43,433 bases of DNA from Verrucomicrobiaceae bacterium. Lineage in GTDB: Bacteria; Verrucomicrobiota; Verrucomicrobiia; Verrucomicrobiales; DEV007. The translations under genes were made by a program, and so were the position numbers. Under the pieces are notes generated by a model. That model was not told the origin of the DNA. It worked only from the letters and a program-made list of their open reading frames with translations, and searched no databases. Below, piece after piece: positions 34,340-42,303 of the stretch (position 1 is its first letter; the number at the start of each line of letters is the position of its first letter). The stretch covers positions 1 through 43,433 of the forward strand of contig JAACDM010000340.1 of the NCBI GenBank assembly GCA_009936795.1, in the 5' to 3' direction.

Positions 34340-35877
34340 GGCAACTTCAACGGCTCTGGTTGTCCCGTTTGCCGATTCGTTGGCCAATGAGCGGTCAACG
34401 TCATCAGTCGGTTTCGCAAGGCCGTCGCCAGTTTGGCTAGGTGCGCGGGCTCACTCTTCGCCAGATTCGTCGTTTCGCCAATGTCTTGATCTACATGATA
34501 GAGTTCCCATTGCGAGTTCTCGTAGAAGTAGATCGCTTTCCAACCGTCCTGTCGGATGCTGCTGTGTGGCTGGTAGCCGCCTCGGGGCTTGCCCGTCCAC
34601 TGGTGTGGATAGTGAAAGACGAGTGGGCGTGGATCTGGATTGGCAACTAGGATTGCGAGCGTGAGATCGACGCCGTCGACGCCAAGGTTCTCCTGACTGA
34701 CTCCCGCTGCCCAATGCAGGATCGTTGGATAGAAGTCTTCGACGAGCACGGGCGCGTTCGTCTTGCTTGCAGACATGATCGGATTGCGTTGTTGGTGCAT
34801 GTTACGGCGATCTACCTTTGCCCACGCCACGATCATGGGAATGCGCGTCCCGCCGTCATAGGCAGACCCTTTCCCTTCACGAAGTGGCCAGCAGTGGGTG
34901 TCACGGCCAGTGCCTCGAGGGGTCTTCTTGCGGGAGTGATAGGACAGCCCTCCGTTGTCTGACGCAAAGAGAACCAGCGTATCTTCGGCGATTCCTAATT
35001 GATCAAGGCTATCGAGAACATGTCCCAGCGACGCATCCATGCCTTCTATCATGGATGCGTAGATGGCTTCGGCTTGTGGAATCTTGATGTCCGTGCCTGG
35101 ATAGGTCTTACCTTCGTAATTTGCTAGGTAGCGTGGGTGTGCTTGCAGCGGCGTGTGGACCGCGTAGTGAGCTAGGTTGAGAAAGAAGGGCTTCTCAGCC
35201 CGCACCGCATCGGCGACTGCCTTGATCGCCTCTGTCGTGGTGGCTTCTGTGAGGTGTGTTTCTGTCCCGTGATAGATATCCAACCCCGGGACGTCCCAAA
35301 CACTGTTCTCCTTCTTACCAAAGTTCTGTTGGCCATGATAGTGGCCGGGCGCTCCCGCCGCGTGCCCACCGATGTTCACATCGTAACCTAACTGGAGGGG
35401 GGCGGCTCCAGCAGTGTCGACGCCTCCCCAGTGAGCTTTCCCGGCATGGATCGTTCGATAGCCAAAGTCGTCTCGTAATCGTTCTGGCAGTGTCTTGTGA
35501 GGACCGGGCTGTAAGCCCTGGCGCTTCCATTCCTCCGGTGCTTCGAGACGCGGCGTCTTTCCTGAGGTCTCGCCACGCAATGTCCAGTTCGTGGTCCCAT
35601 GCCTGGCGGCGTTCAGACCAGTCATGATCGACACCCGACTTGGCGTGCAGACAGCGCAGGCGTGGGCATTTGTGAACTTTCGCCCTTGCTTGGCCAGGCG
35701 CTCCATATTCGGCGTGCGGAAATGCTGGTTTGCTAGAGTTTTCTCTTTCCAGAACGGCACCGAGGTGTCCTGCCAGCCCATGTCGTCCACCAGGAAGAGC
35801 ACGACATTCGGTCGCTCGACGGCAATTGCTGAAAGGACTGCGAGGCCCTGAAGGGCCAAGGTGAGTAAGATTCGCAT
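34336..35877 (-). CDS. Type I sulfatase, CTPSR active-site motif
   Basis: Exported sulfatase of 513 residues; signal peptide MRILLTLALQGLAVLSAIA. The N-terminal metal site (NVVLFLVDDMGWQD, with D31, D32) and the formylglycine motif C77-T-P-S-R81 in HACAVCTPSRVSIMTG are complete, so the enzyme should need maturation by a formylglycine-generating enzyme. Later metal or substrate residues are visible in LNLAHYAVHTPLQAHP and LFASDNGGLSYHSRK. It removes sulfate esters from a carbohydrate or small molecule; the substrate class cannot be given. It is divergent (65-nt gap) from another sulfatase gene and its stop overlaps the membrane protein gene, so it is one of a three-gene sulfatase cluster. Confidence 0.94.
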   Translation of the reverse strand: MRILLTLALQGLAVLSAIAVERPNVVLFLVDDMGWQDTSVPFWKEKTLANQHFRTPNMERLAKQGRKFTNAHACAVCTPSRVSIMTGLNAARHGTTNWTLRGETSGKTPRLEAPEEWKRQGLQPGPHKTLPERLRDDFGYRTIHAGKAHWGGVDTAGAAPLQLGYDVNIGGHAAGAPGHYHGQQNFGKKENSVWDVPGLDIYHGTETHLTEATTTEAIKAVADAVRAEKPFFLNLAHYAVHTPLQAHPRYLANYEGKTYPGTDIKIPQAEAIYASMIEGMDASLGHVLDSLDQLGIAEDTLVLFASDNGGLSYHSRKKTPRGTGRDTHCWPLREGKGSAYDGGTRIPMIVAWAKVDRRNMHQQRNPIMSASKTNAPVLVEDFYPTILHWAAGVSQENLGVDGVDLTLAILVANPDPRPLVFHYPHQWTGKPRGGYQPHSSIRQDGWKAIYFYENSQWELYHVDQDIGETTNLAKSEPAHLAKLATALRNRLMTLTAHWPTNRQTGQPEPLKLP

Positions 35878-35942
35878 GCCTGGGCCGTATCAGCTCTACT
35901 TCAGCTTGTCACGTTCTCGCGCAGAAGCCTAGTGTCGCTCCC

Positions 35943-37412
35943 ATGAAGTTTCTGTTCGCCTTTGTCCTGCTCGTTTTCATTCCCGCTGCTGTTGCCCAGG
36001 ATCTGAAAGGTTCGCGGCCCAACATCATCCTCTTCATGACGGACGATCAAGGCATGGGAGATCTTTCTTGCCTCGGTAATCCGCTGCTCAAGACGCCGAA
36101 TCTCGATCGGTTTTATAAGGTCTCGACCCGATTCACGGAGTTCCACGTGAGCCCGACGTGCGCGCCCACGCGGTCGGCGTTGTTGAGTGGACGGCATGAA
36201 TTTCGCAACGGCGTCACTCACACGATCAAGGAACGCGAACGCATGGCCTTGAGCACAACGACATTTCCGCAGCTCCTTCAGAAGGCGGGTTACGGAACAG
36301 GCATCTTTGGTAAATGGCACCTTGGCGATGAGGATGCTTATCAGCCTTATAATCGTGGGTTCTCGGAAGTCTTCATTCACGGCGCCGGAGGGATTGGACA
36401 ATCCTATCCTGGCAGTTGTGCAGACTTCCCGCCAAACCGTGAGAATCGCTACTTCGATTGTCATGTCTTACAGAATGACACGATCGTGAAGACCAAAGGG
36501 TTCTGTACTGACGTCTTCTTTCATGGAGCGCTTGGTTGGATCAAAGCTCAACGCGAGGCGAACAAGTCGCACTTCGCCTACATTTCCACCAATGCCCCTC
36601 ACGGTCCTATGATTGCGCCTGAGAGTTACAAGAAGCGTTTCCTCGATCTTGGTTATGATGGCAGCACTGCCGGCCGTTATGGCATGATTGAGAACATCGA
36701 TGATAATTTCGGTAAACTCATGGAGAAGCTCGATGAATGGGAAGCCTGGGACGATACGCTCGTTATCTTTATGACAGACAATGGTCAAGCAGGACGCAAT
36801 GCGAGGCGCTTTGGTGAGCGCACCCCTCTATTCACCGCTGGCTTCAAGACGGGCAAAGGCTCTCCTTATGAAGGCGGCACGCATGTCCCCGCATTCTGGC
36901 GTTGGAAAGGCGTCCTGGGCGAGGGCGTGGACATCCCGGCACTCACCGCGCACATCGATCTTTTTAACACGTTCAGCGAGCTTTGTGGTGCGGACATTCC
37001 CGGTGACATCCAGAAGATTGATGGGCGGTCGATGCTTACGTTGCTAAAAGACCCAAAAGCGCCGTGGAAAGATCGTCTCCTATACACGCACAAGGGCCGA
37101 TGGGAGAAGGGGGCTGACCCCAATCTGAGCAAATTCAAGAGCTGCGCGGTGCGTTCGCAGCGCTGGCGTTTCGTCAACAACAAGGAACTCTACGATCTCG
37201 CCGTGGATCCTTACGAAATGACCAACGTCATCGAGAAGTATCCCCAAGTAGTCGCCGAGTTTCGCAAAGCCTACGATCAATGGTGGGAAGAAACGCTCCC
37301 GCTTATGGTGAATGAGGAGGTGCCCTTTGCCCCTCATCAACCGCAAACGGTGCGCTATGAGAAGCAGCTTAAAGACAAGGGAATACCCGACTGGGAAGTC
37401 CCCACGCTTTAA
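35943..37412 (+). CDS. Type I sulfatase, CAPTR active-site motif
   Basis: Exported sulfatase of 489 residues; signal peptide MKFLFAFVLLVFIPAAVA. N-terminal metal ligands lie in NIILFMTDDQGMGD (D34, D35). The formylglycine motif is C73-A-P-T-R77 in SPTCAPTRSALLSG, the CxPTR version common in marine PVC sulfatases. A GKWHLG block follows near 123-128, then HGPMIAPE, and VIFMTDNGQAGRNARR carries the second metal Asp/Asn pair. It lacks an obvious lipobox and is expected in the periplasm or outside. It is followed 81 nt later by a third sulfatase, with a double hairpin repeat between. Substrate unknown; a sulfated polysaccharide is likely. Confidence 0.94.
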   Translation: MKFLFAFVLLVFIPAAVAQDLKGSRPNIILFMTDDQGMGDLSCLGNPLLKTPNLDRFYKVSTRFTEFHVSPTCAPTRSALLSGRHEFRNGVTHTIKERERMALSTTTFPQLLQKAGYGTGIFGKWHLGDEDAYQPYNRGFSEVFIHGAGGIGQSYPGSCADFPPNRENRYFDCHVLQNDTIVKTKGFCTDVFFHGALGWIKAQREANKSHFAYISTNAPHGPMIAPESYKKRFLDLGYDGSTAGRYGMIENIDDNFGKLMEKLDEWEAWDDTLVIFMTDNGQAGRNARRFGERTPLFTAGFKTGKGSPYEGGTHVPAFWRWKGVLGEGVDIPALTAHIDLFNTFSELCGADIPGDIQKIDGRSMLTLLKDPKAPWKDRLLYTHKGRWEKGADPNLSKFKSCAVRSQRWRFVNNKELYDLAVDPYEMTNVIEKYPQVVAEFRKAYDQWWEETLPLMVNEEVPFAPHQPQTVRYEKQLKDKGIPDWEVPTL

Positions 37413-37425
37413 CATGTAAGGTAGC

Positions 37426-37463
37426 TCGGGCCTCCAGCCCTAGTTCCGGCCGAGAAGGCCGGA
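37426..37463. repeat. Tandem hairpins between two sulfatase genes (REP-like)
   Basis: Two adjacent stem-loops: GGGC-CTCCA-GCCC (about 37428-37440) and the perfect 7-bp stem TCCGGCC (37445-37451), loop GAGAA, GGCCGGA (37457-37463). They fill the short gap between two sulfatase genes on the plus strand. The unit resembles dispersed intergenic GC-rich repeats common in Verrucomicrobiota. Possible roles are transcript processing or partial termination; no T-run follows. Confidence 0.5.
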
Positions 37464-37493
37464 CTATCCTCGCAAGCACCTGCACATTCTAAC

Positions 37494-38960
37494 ATGAAAG
37501 CCTCTATCTATTTTCTTCTCGTCACGCTCGCAAGCGCGGTCGCTGCCGACCGCCCAAACTTGGTCTTCCTCCTTACAGACGACCAAACAACCTATTCGTT
37601 AGGCTGCTACGGAAACACGGAAGTTAAAACGCCGAATATCGACCGGTTGGCCAGCGAAGGCATGACCTTCGATCGTCACTACGTCACCACCGCTATCTGC
37701 ATGGCCAGCCGAGCCAGTATCATGACAGGGCTGTACGAATACCGACACGGCTGCAATTTCACGCACGGCGCACTAGTGCGCGAACACTGGGAGAAGGCCT
37801 ACCCAAAGTTGCTACGCAAAGCCGGCTATCGCACCGCTATTGCTGGCAAGATCGGCTTTGAAGTGTGTGAGGCCCCTGGCGAGCAGGGCACACTCCCTGA
37901 AGGCGACTTCGACTCCTGGGCTGCTGGCCCAGGCCAGACCCACTACCAGACGGCGAAGAACCCGTCCATGAAACGCTTTGCCAAGGAGTTTCCACACGCC
38001 ACGCGTGCCTATGGTGCCTTTGCAAAAGAGTTCATCATGGGCTCCGCCAAGTCAGAGCAGCCCTTCTGCCTATCGATTAGTTTCAAAGCCCCGCACAAGC
38101 CGGTGGAGCCTGATCCGATCGATGACGACGTCTACAAAGGAATGACATTCACCAAGCCCGCGAACTACGGCCGCGACAAAGGCAAACACTTTGCCAAACA
38201 GAGCCAAGGCGGGCGTCAATATGAGCGCTTCCACAGTTGGGGCTATGCCGATGACTACGATGCCGAGATGGGAAAGTACTTTCAGCAGATCTATGCGGTG
38301 GACGCTGCTGTGGGAATGGTCCGCCAGGCGCTTGCGGATTCGGAGACCGCTGCAAACACCATCGTCATCTTCACCTCAGACAACGGCTTCCTTTGTGGTT
38401 CCCATGGCTACGGTTCCAAGGTGCTACCTTATGAAGAAGCCTCGCGGGCACCTCTGATCGTCGTCGATCCCCGTCATCCCAAACACGGCCAGGCACGTCG
38501 CTGTGGTGCGCTTACTGGGAATGTCGACTTCTCTCCAACCTTGTTAGACTATGCTGGAGTGTCTATCCCAGAAGGCATCGATGGCCGCAGCCTCCGTCCG
38601 CTGCTCGATGATCCCAAGGCTTTGATTCATGAGAGCTTGCCACTGATCAATGTCTGGGGGCCGTCAGAGGTGTACAGCTTTGGTGTGGTCACAAAGACGC
38701 AGAAATACATCTTCTGGCCCGACGGCAGCAAGGGGAACACGCCAAATGAAGAGCTCTACCATTTAGACAAGGATCCCCATGAACTAGAAGCTACAAGCCT
38801 GGGCGACGAGGCGCTTCCAGCCATGCGCCAGCGCTATGATCGTGCCGTCGAAGACTGGAAAGTAAAGGCCGTGCCCTATCACCGCTACCAGCCCTTTGGG
38901 CGACACTTTGATCGCAGTGTGCCTTGGTCCGAGAAAGCGCCCGCCCGCCCAGGCACCTGA
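37494..38960 (+). CDS. Type I sulfatase, CMASR active-site motif
   Basis: Exported sulfatase of 488 residues; signal peptide MKASIYFLLVTLASAVAA. Metal ligands are seen in NLVFLLTDDQTTYSLG (D29, D30). The maturation motif is C69-M-A-S-R73 in TTAICMASRASIMTG, with Ala in place of Pro; CxAxR is still accepted within the general sulfatase pattern. A GKIGFEV block takes the place of the usual GKWH-type motif, so the substrate pocket differs from the neighbouring enzymes. IFTSDNGFLCGSHGYGSK carries the second metal pair. It follows sulfatase 35943 on the same strand by 81 nt, so it may be cotranscribed. Substrate unknown. Confidence 0.93.
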   Translation: MKASIYFLLVTLASAVAADRPNLVFLLTDDQTTYSLGCYGNTEVKTPNIDRLASEGMTFDRHYVTTAICMASRASIMTGLYEYRHGCNFTHGALVREHWEKAYPKLLRKAGYRTAIAGKIGFEVCEAPGEQGTLPEGDFDSWAAGPGQTHYQTAKNPSMKRFAKEFPHATRAYGAFAKEFIMGSAKSEQPFCLSISFKAPHKPVEPDPIDDDVYKGMTFTKPANYGRDKGKHFAKQSQGGRQYERFHSWGYADDYDAEMGKYFQQIYAVDAAVGMVRQALADSETAANTIVIFTSDNGFLCGSHGYGSKVLPYEEASRAPLIVVDPRHPKHGQARRCGALTGNVDFSPTLLDYAGVSIPEGIDGRSLRPLLDDPKALIHESLPLINVWGPSEVYSFGVVTKTQKYIFWPDGSKGNTPNEELYHLDKDPHELEATSLGDEALPAMRQRYDRAVEDWKVKAVPYHRYQPFGRHFDRSVPWSEKAPARPGT

Positions 38961-39031
38961 TGCTGCGAAGAGTCCATTCTCACCTGACCAAAGATCACTT
39001 GCCTTTTCAGGTTCCCAATCGAATCTCCGAG

Positions 39032-39047
39032 CCCGGCAGGTGCCGGG
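39032..39047 (+). other. Hairpin in the leader of the DEAD-box helicase gene
   Basis: CCCGGC (39032-39037), loop AGGT, GCCGGG (39042-39047) form a perfect 6-bp stem ending 19 nt before the helicase ATG at 39067. Its closeness to the translation start suggests that it may influence translation, as structured leaders do for some cold-induced helicases, but no longer conserved element is visible. Confidence 0.3.
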
Positions 39048-39066
39048 AATAAACCGTATCAAGCCC

Positions 39067-41055
39067 ATGGAGAAACGCCCTTTCACTGACTTCGACCTGA
39101 GTGACCAGATGAAGCAGGCGATTGACGCGCTGGGCTACGAGCTGGCAGCACCGATCCAATCTGCTGCTCTGCCACCTCTATTGGAGGGGCAGGATCTTGT
39201 GGGCCAATCTCCGACGGGTTCCGGCAAGACGGCCGCGTTCGGCATCCCGCTCGTGGAGCGATTGGATCCGAAGCTTCGCGCAGTCCAAGCGATCATTCTC
39301 TGTCCTACGCGAGAATTAGCCGTCCAGGTCGCCGGCGAACTTCACAAGTTGGCGAGTTTCATGCCAGAGCTAAACGTGCTCCCTGTGTACGGTGGGGCGT
39401 CGGTTGACCGTCAAGTTCAAGGACTCAAACGGGGGGCCCAAGTCGTTATAGGGACGCCCGGCCGTGTGCTGGATCACCTGCGTCGTGGCACGCTGAAGCT
39501 CGACCTGGCCAAGACCATCGTCCTTGATGAAGCGGACGAGATGCTGGACATGGGATTCCGTGAGGACATTGAGACTGCGCTTGCGCAAATGCCGGAAGAT
39601 CGGCAAACGGTCCTCTTCTCGGCCACGATGCCGAAGGCGATTCGAGAACTCATGAAGCGTTTCACGCGTGAGCCTGCGATCGTCACAGTGGCGCATGAGC
39701 AAATGTCGGCTCCTGACATTGAACAAATCTATTATGAAGCTCGCTTCCGCTCCAAGCCGGAAGTTTTGGCTCGTCTCCTCGACACCCATGAGGCGCGATT
39801 GACCATCGTCTTCTGCAATACGAAACGCACAGTCGACGATGTGACAGAAGATCTCGTCGCCCGTGGCTTTGGCGCCGATCGCCTTCATGGAGATGTCACG
39901 CAAATGGTGCGCACGCGCGTCATGAACGCGTTCCGCAATGGCTCGATAAGTGTGCTCGTCGCGACGGATGTGGCCGCTCGTGGACTCGATGTCGATGATG
40001 TTGACTTGGTCATCAACTATGACCTTCCCTTTGATGCTGAGGACTACGTCCACCGCATCGGCCGGACTGGCCGTGCCGGCCGCTCCGGCAAAGCCATCGC
40101 TCTCGTTGCTGGGAAGGACATCTACAAGCTCCAAACCATCCAACGGCACACCAAGCAGAAGGTGGAGCGCTTCAAGGTGCCCACTCTGGATGAACTCGAG
40201 GAGAGCCGCACGGATCGCTTCTTCAGCCAATTGCGTGATCTTTTAGCAGAGGGTGAATTTCCCAAGAGCACACGCATCATCGACCGCTTGTTAGACCAAG
40301 GATTCTCACCCACGGATATCAGTGCGGCCGCCTTGCATCTCTTGGTCAAGAGTGACACCAAGACGATCGAGCCTATTCCTGAAGATCGACCCAAGAATGC
40401 GCCGCGCGAGAAACGCGAAAGGCGAGAGCGCCCTGAGCGCCCAGCTGACGACGCGAAGCCTAGCAACCCGTTCGACAAACCCGAGCGAGGACCTCGAGCC
40501 CCTCGCGAGCAGGAGGGTGATCGCGCGAGCCTATTCGTAAACATAGGCAAAGTCATGGGCGTCTCCCCAGGTGACCTCGCCGGCGTGCTCTACAACGCGG
40601 GTGGTTTCCCTCAAGGATCCATCGGCCGCATCCAACTTTTTCCAAAACATGCCCTCATTGATGTGCCACGCGATCTTCTGGCTACAGCGTTAGAGAATTT
40701 AAAGGACGTGAAAGTGCGAGGGAAGGACGTCCGATTCAAAGAGGACAGCGGTCATCCGGGTGGGGATGGCGGCGGCTATCGCGGCGATGGCGGTGGCGGT
40801 TACAAAGGTGGAGGCGGCGGTTATAAGGGCCGTAGTGGTGGGTACAAAGGCCGTTCCGAAAACGGAGAAGACGACGGCTATAAAGGTGGTAGAAGTGGTA
40901 GAGGTTACAAAGGTCGCGGAAGCGGCGGCGGCTACAAAGGCGGCGGTGGCAACAAAGGACGCAAGCGAGACGATGAGGGAGAACGCCCTGGCGGAGCTTT
41001 TAAGCGATTTGCCAAGCCGGTCCGCAAAAAGCGTTCCGAAAGAAGGGACGACTAA
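39067..41055 (+). CDS. DEAD-box RNA helicase with DbpA-type RNA-binding domain and Gly-Tyr-Lys-rich tail
   Basis: ATP-dependent RNA helicase of 662 residues; the ATG at 39067 starts at the Q motif (MEKRPFTDFDLSDQMKQ), whereas the longer frame from 38896 overlaps the preceding sulfatase and is unsupported. Helicase motifs are complete: SPTGSGKT at 48-55, PTREL, TPGR, DEAD at 154-157, SAT, TIVFCNTKR, ATDVAARGLD and HRIGRTGRAG. A DbpA-like RNA-binding domain lies at about 487-558 (FVNIGKVMGVSPGDLAGVLY, then LIDVPRDLL). The tail has seven GYKG or GYRG units within about 570-640, rich in Gly and Lys, resembling RGG-type RNA-binding tails. Roles in ribosome assembly, RNA decay or cold adaptation are typical of the CsdA/DeaD group. 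Confidence 0.94.
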   Translation: MEKRPFTDFDLSDQMKQAIDALGYELAAPIQSAALPPLLEGQDLVGQSPTGSGKTAAFGIPLVERLDPKLRAVQAIILCPTRELAVQVAGELHKLASFMPELNVLPVYGGASVDRQVQGLKRGAQVVIGTPGRVLDHLRRGTLKLDLAKTIVLDEADEMLDMGFREDIETALAQMPEDRQTVLFSATMPKAIRELMKRFTREPAIVTVAHEQMSAPDIEQIYYEARFRSKPEVLARLLDTHEARLTIVFCNTKRTVDDVTEDLVARGFGADRLHGDVTQMVRTRVMNAFRNGSISVLVATDVAARGLDVDDVDLVINYDLPFDAEDYVHRIGRTGRAGRSGKAIALVAGKDIYKLQTIQRHTKQKVERFKVPTLDELEESRTDRFFSQLRDLLAEGEFPKSTRIIDRLLDQGFSPTDISAAALHLLVKSDTKTIEPIPEDRPKNAPREKRERRERPERPADDAKPSNPFDKPERGPRAPREQEGDRASLFVNIGKVMGVSPGDLAGVLYNAGGFPQGSIGRIQLFPKHALIDVPRDLLATALENLKDVKVRGKDVRFKEDSGHPGGDGGGYRGDGGGGYKGGGGGYKGRSGGYKGRSENGEDDGYKGGRSGRGYKGRGSGGGYKGGGGNKGRKRDDEGERPGGAFKRFAKPVRKKRSERRDD

Positions 41056-41251
41056 CTCTGCCTCGACAAGACTCTCGATTCTGGCGAAAGCAGTCCTGCT
41101 CGGGGGCGACGCTCCGTCCTCGCCGTAGTATCCATTTCGGTTGTCATGAAGTCGCTAGGCTGAGGGACTTGGAAAAAAGGAATCATCCCAAAGTGGAAAC
41201 CCTCCCGGCTCCGGATGGCGTCGTCATGATTCAAAGGATGTGAGGGTAAAA

Positions 41252-41334
41252 CTCGCAGCGTTGCGGCGGCGCAGAGATCGACAGATTTTAGAACCGGAAT
41301 CAATTCACTTTGCCAACCGCTGCGCCGCTGCGAG
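41252..41334. repeat. Imperfect inverted repeat, CTCGCAGCG...CGCTGCGAG type
   Basis: The left arm, 41252-41274 (CTCGCAGCG, then CGGCGCAG after six bases), is matched by the right arm, 41318-41334, whose reverse complement is CTCGCAGCGGCGCAGCG. The middle is AT-richer. This resembles dispersed repeats rich in CGCAG units known in PVC and other genomes. No coding function seen. Confidence 0.4.
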
Positions 41335-41397
41335 AGAACCATTTCTTACCGTGCCCCGAACCGCAGGGAAGGCAGATCGACGCTTGAGTTCCATGAC

Positions 41398-41411
41398 TGT
41401 TCATGAGAACA
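41398..41411. promoter_or_regulatory. Candidate LexA (SOS) operator
   Basis: TGTTC-ATGA-GAACA (41398-41411) is an exact match to the 14-bp LexA motif TGTTC-N4-GAACA reported for Verrucomicrobia. It sits in a longer perfect 12-bp inverted repeat (CCATGACTGTTC at 41391-41402, GAACAGTCATGG at 41407-41418) whose right end touches the ATG of the nuclease-like gene at 41419. Repression under normal conditions and induction by DNA damage are predicted. Confidence 0.75.
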
Positions 41412-41418
41412 GTCATGG

Positions 41419-42183
41419 ATGGCGAGCAACGGCGAAACAAAAGCACACCGGTTTCTAAAACAAGCCGCGCTTCACTGGGCGAAGGCCCAGCGCTACTCCG
41501 TAGTCGCACCAGAGATTCGAGTCCCGCTCTCCTCCTATCGAGCCGACGTCGCTGCCTACCGTCCCCAACGCCCGGCCGATGCGGAAGCCACGCTCGGTCA
41601 AACCGCGATCTTCGAGTGCAAGCAGTCGCGAGCAGACTTCCTCAAAGATGCCCAAGCCACCTTGCCGTCGGTCGAGCGCCTGGCCCAACTCAGACGTCGA
41701 CGTGTACGCATTGAACAACTGCTAGGCATGCATTACCCCTCACTCCGTTGCGGAGACTCGCTCTTCCCCGAGTACGAAAGTGTCGACTGCGTGCGGATGG
41801 AGCATCTCACCTGGCAGCGCATTAATCGCGACATCCAAATCCTGGAAAACCGAGTCCATCACAAGACCAAGTTCGAGAAGCTCGCGCGTTACCAATGCGC
41901 CAACCTCCTCTACCTGGTGACGCCTCCAGGCCTCGTCGACCCTTCCGAGGTGTGCACCGCCTGGGGGCTGCTCGAAGTCGCCCAACTGACAGCAGAAGCC
42001 AGCGATTCTGTTGAAGCCCTCCCAGTACAGTGTCACCTCGCCAAGAAACCCCAATGGATCGAAGCTGAACCCAAGACCCGCCTAGACCTCCTCCAAAGGC
42101 TTGCTGCAAGCGCCTCAACCCGCCTCCAGAGCGCCACAGAGCAGGTCGACACGGTCCTTAAAGGAAGTGAAATTATCGCTTGA
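41419..42183 (+). CDS. Predicted PD-(D/E)XK-like nuclease (MmcB-like), likely SOS-regulated
   Basis: The 254-residue cytosolic protein has an N-terminal domain resembling restriction-endonuclease-fold proteins of the MmcB kind: helical start (ETKAHRFLKQAALHWAK), YRADVAAY with D43, then the strand AIFECKQSRADFLKD with E66-x-K68, giving D-(22)-E-x-K as in PD-(D/E)XK enzymes. The remainder, 85-254, is helical and basic (LAQLRRRRVRIEQLLG, LENRVHHKTKFEKLARY), then strand-rich (LLYLVTPPGLV). A DNA-repair role is inferred from the fold-like motif plus the LexA box at 41398-41411, 7 nt before the ATG. Because the box runs up to the start codon, the transcript would be nearly leaderless or the true start lies slightly downstream. 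Exact family not recognised. Confidence 0.7.
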   Translation: MASNGETKAHRFLKQAALHWAKAQRYSVVAPEIRVPLSSYRADVAAYRPQRPADAEATLGQTAIFECKQSRADFLKDAQATLPSVERLAQLRRRRVRIEQLLGMHYPSLRCGDSLFPEYESVDCVRMEHLTWQRINRDIQILENRVHHKTKFEKLARYQCANLLYLVTPPGLVDPSEVCTAWGLLEVAQLTAEASDSVEALPVQCHLAKKPQWIEAEPKTRLDLLQRLAASASTRLQSATEQVDTVLKGSEIIA

Positions 42184-42228
42184 ATTCCTATTGGCTCCCG
42201 CCATTCTTTCCGCTCGGCAAAGACCAAA

Positions 42229-42303
42229 ACCTGCATAGCTCAGCGGTAGAGCGGGTGGCTGTTAACCACTAGGTCGTTGGTTCGAATCCAACTGCAGGAG
42301 CCA
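42229..42303 (+). tRNA. tRNA-Asn (anticodon GTT)
   Basis: Cloverleaf with acceptor arm ACCTGCA (42229-42235) against TGCAGGA (42293-42299), D stem GCTC/GAGC, and anticodon stem GGTGG/CCACT with loop CTGTTAA (anticodon GTT at 42261-42263). The T arm is GTTGG-TTCGAAT-CCAAC, with discriminator G and encoded CCA (42301-42303). The first base is A, giving an A1:A72 mismatch where bacterial tRNA-Asn normally has U1:A72. The 3' end abuts a truncated gene on the opposite strand. Confidence 0.95.

Larger units (their letters stand above)
41056..41418. other. Intergenic region with inverted repeats and LexA box
   Basis: A 363-nt region between the helicase and the nuclease-like gene, without a convincing gene. 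It holds a GC-rich inverted repeat at 41252-41334 and the LexA-type palindrome near its right end. Nothing recognisable is seen in 41056-41250 beyond a short ATTCTGGCGAAAGCAGTCCTG stretch that looks like degenerate repeat. Confidence 0.5.

Noticed and set aside
38896-39066. 57-residue N-terminal extension of the DEAD-box helicase
   Set aside because: Overlaps the sulfatase gene in another frame and contains no family sequence; the Q motif begins right after the ATG at 39067.
39370-40230. 286-residue reading frame on the minus strand inside the DEAD-box helicase gene
   Set aside because: Overlaps an intact gene with complete helicase motifs; its composition follows the opposite strand's codons and it shows no motif.
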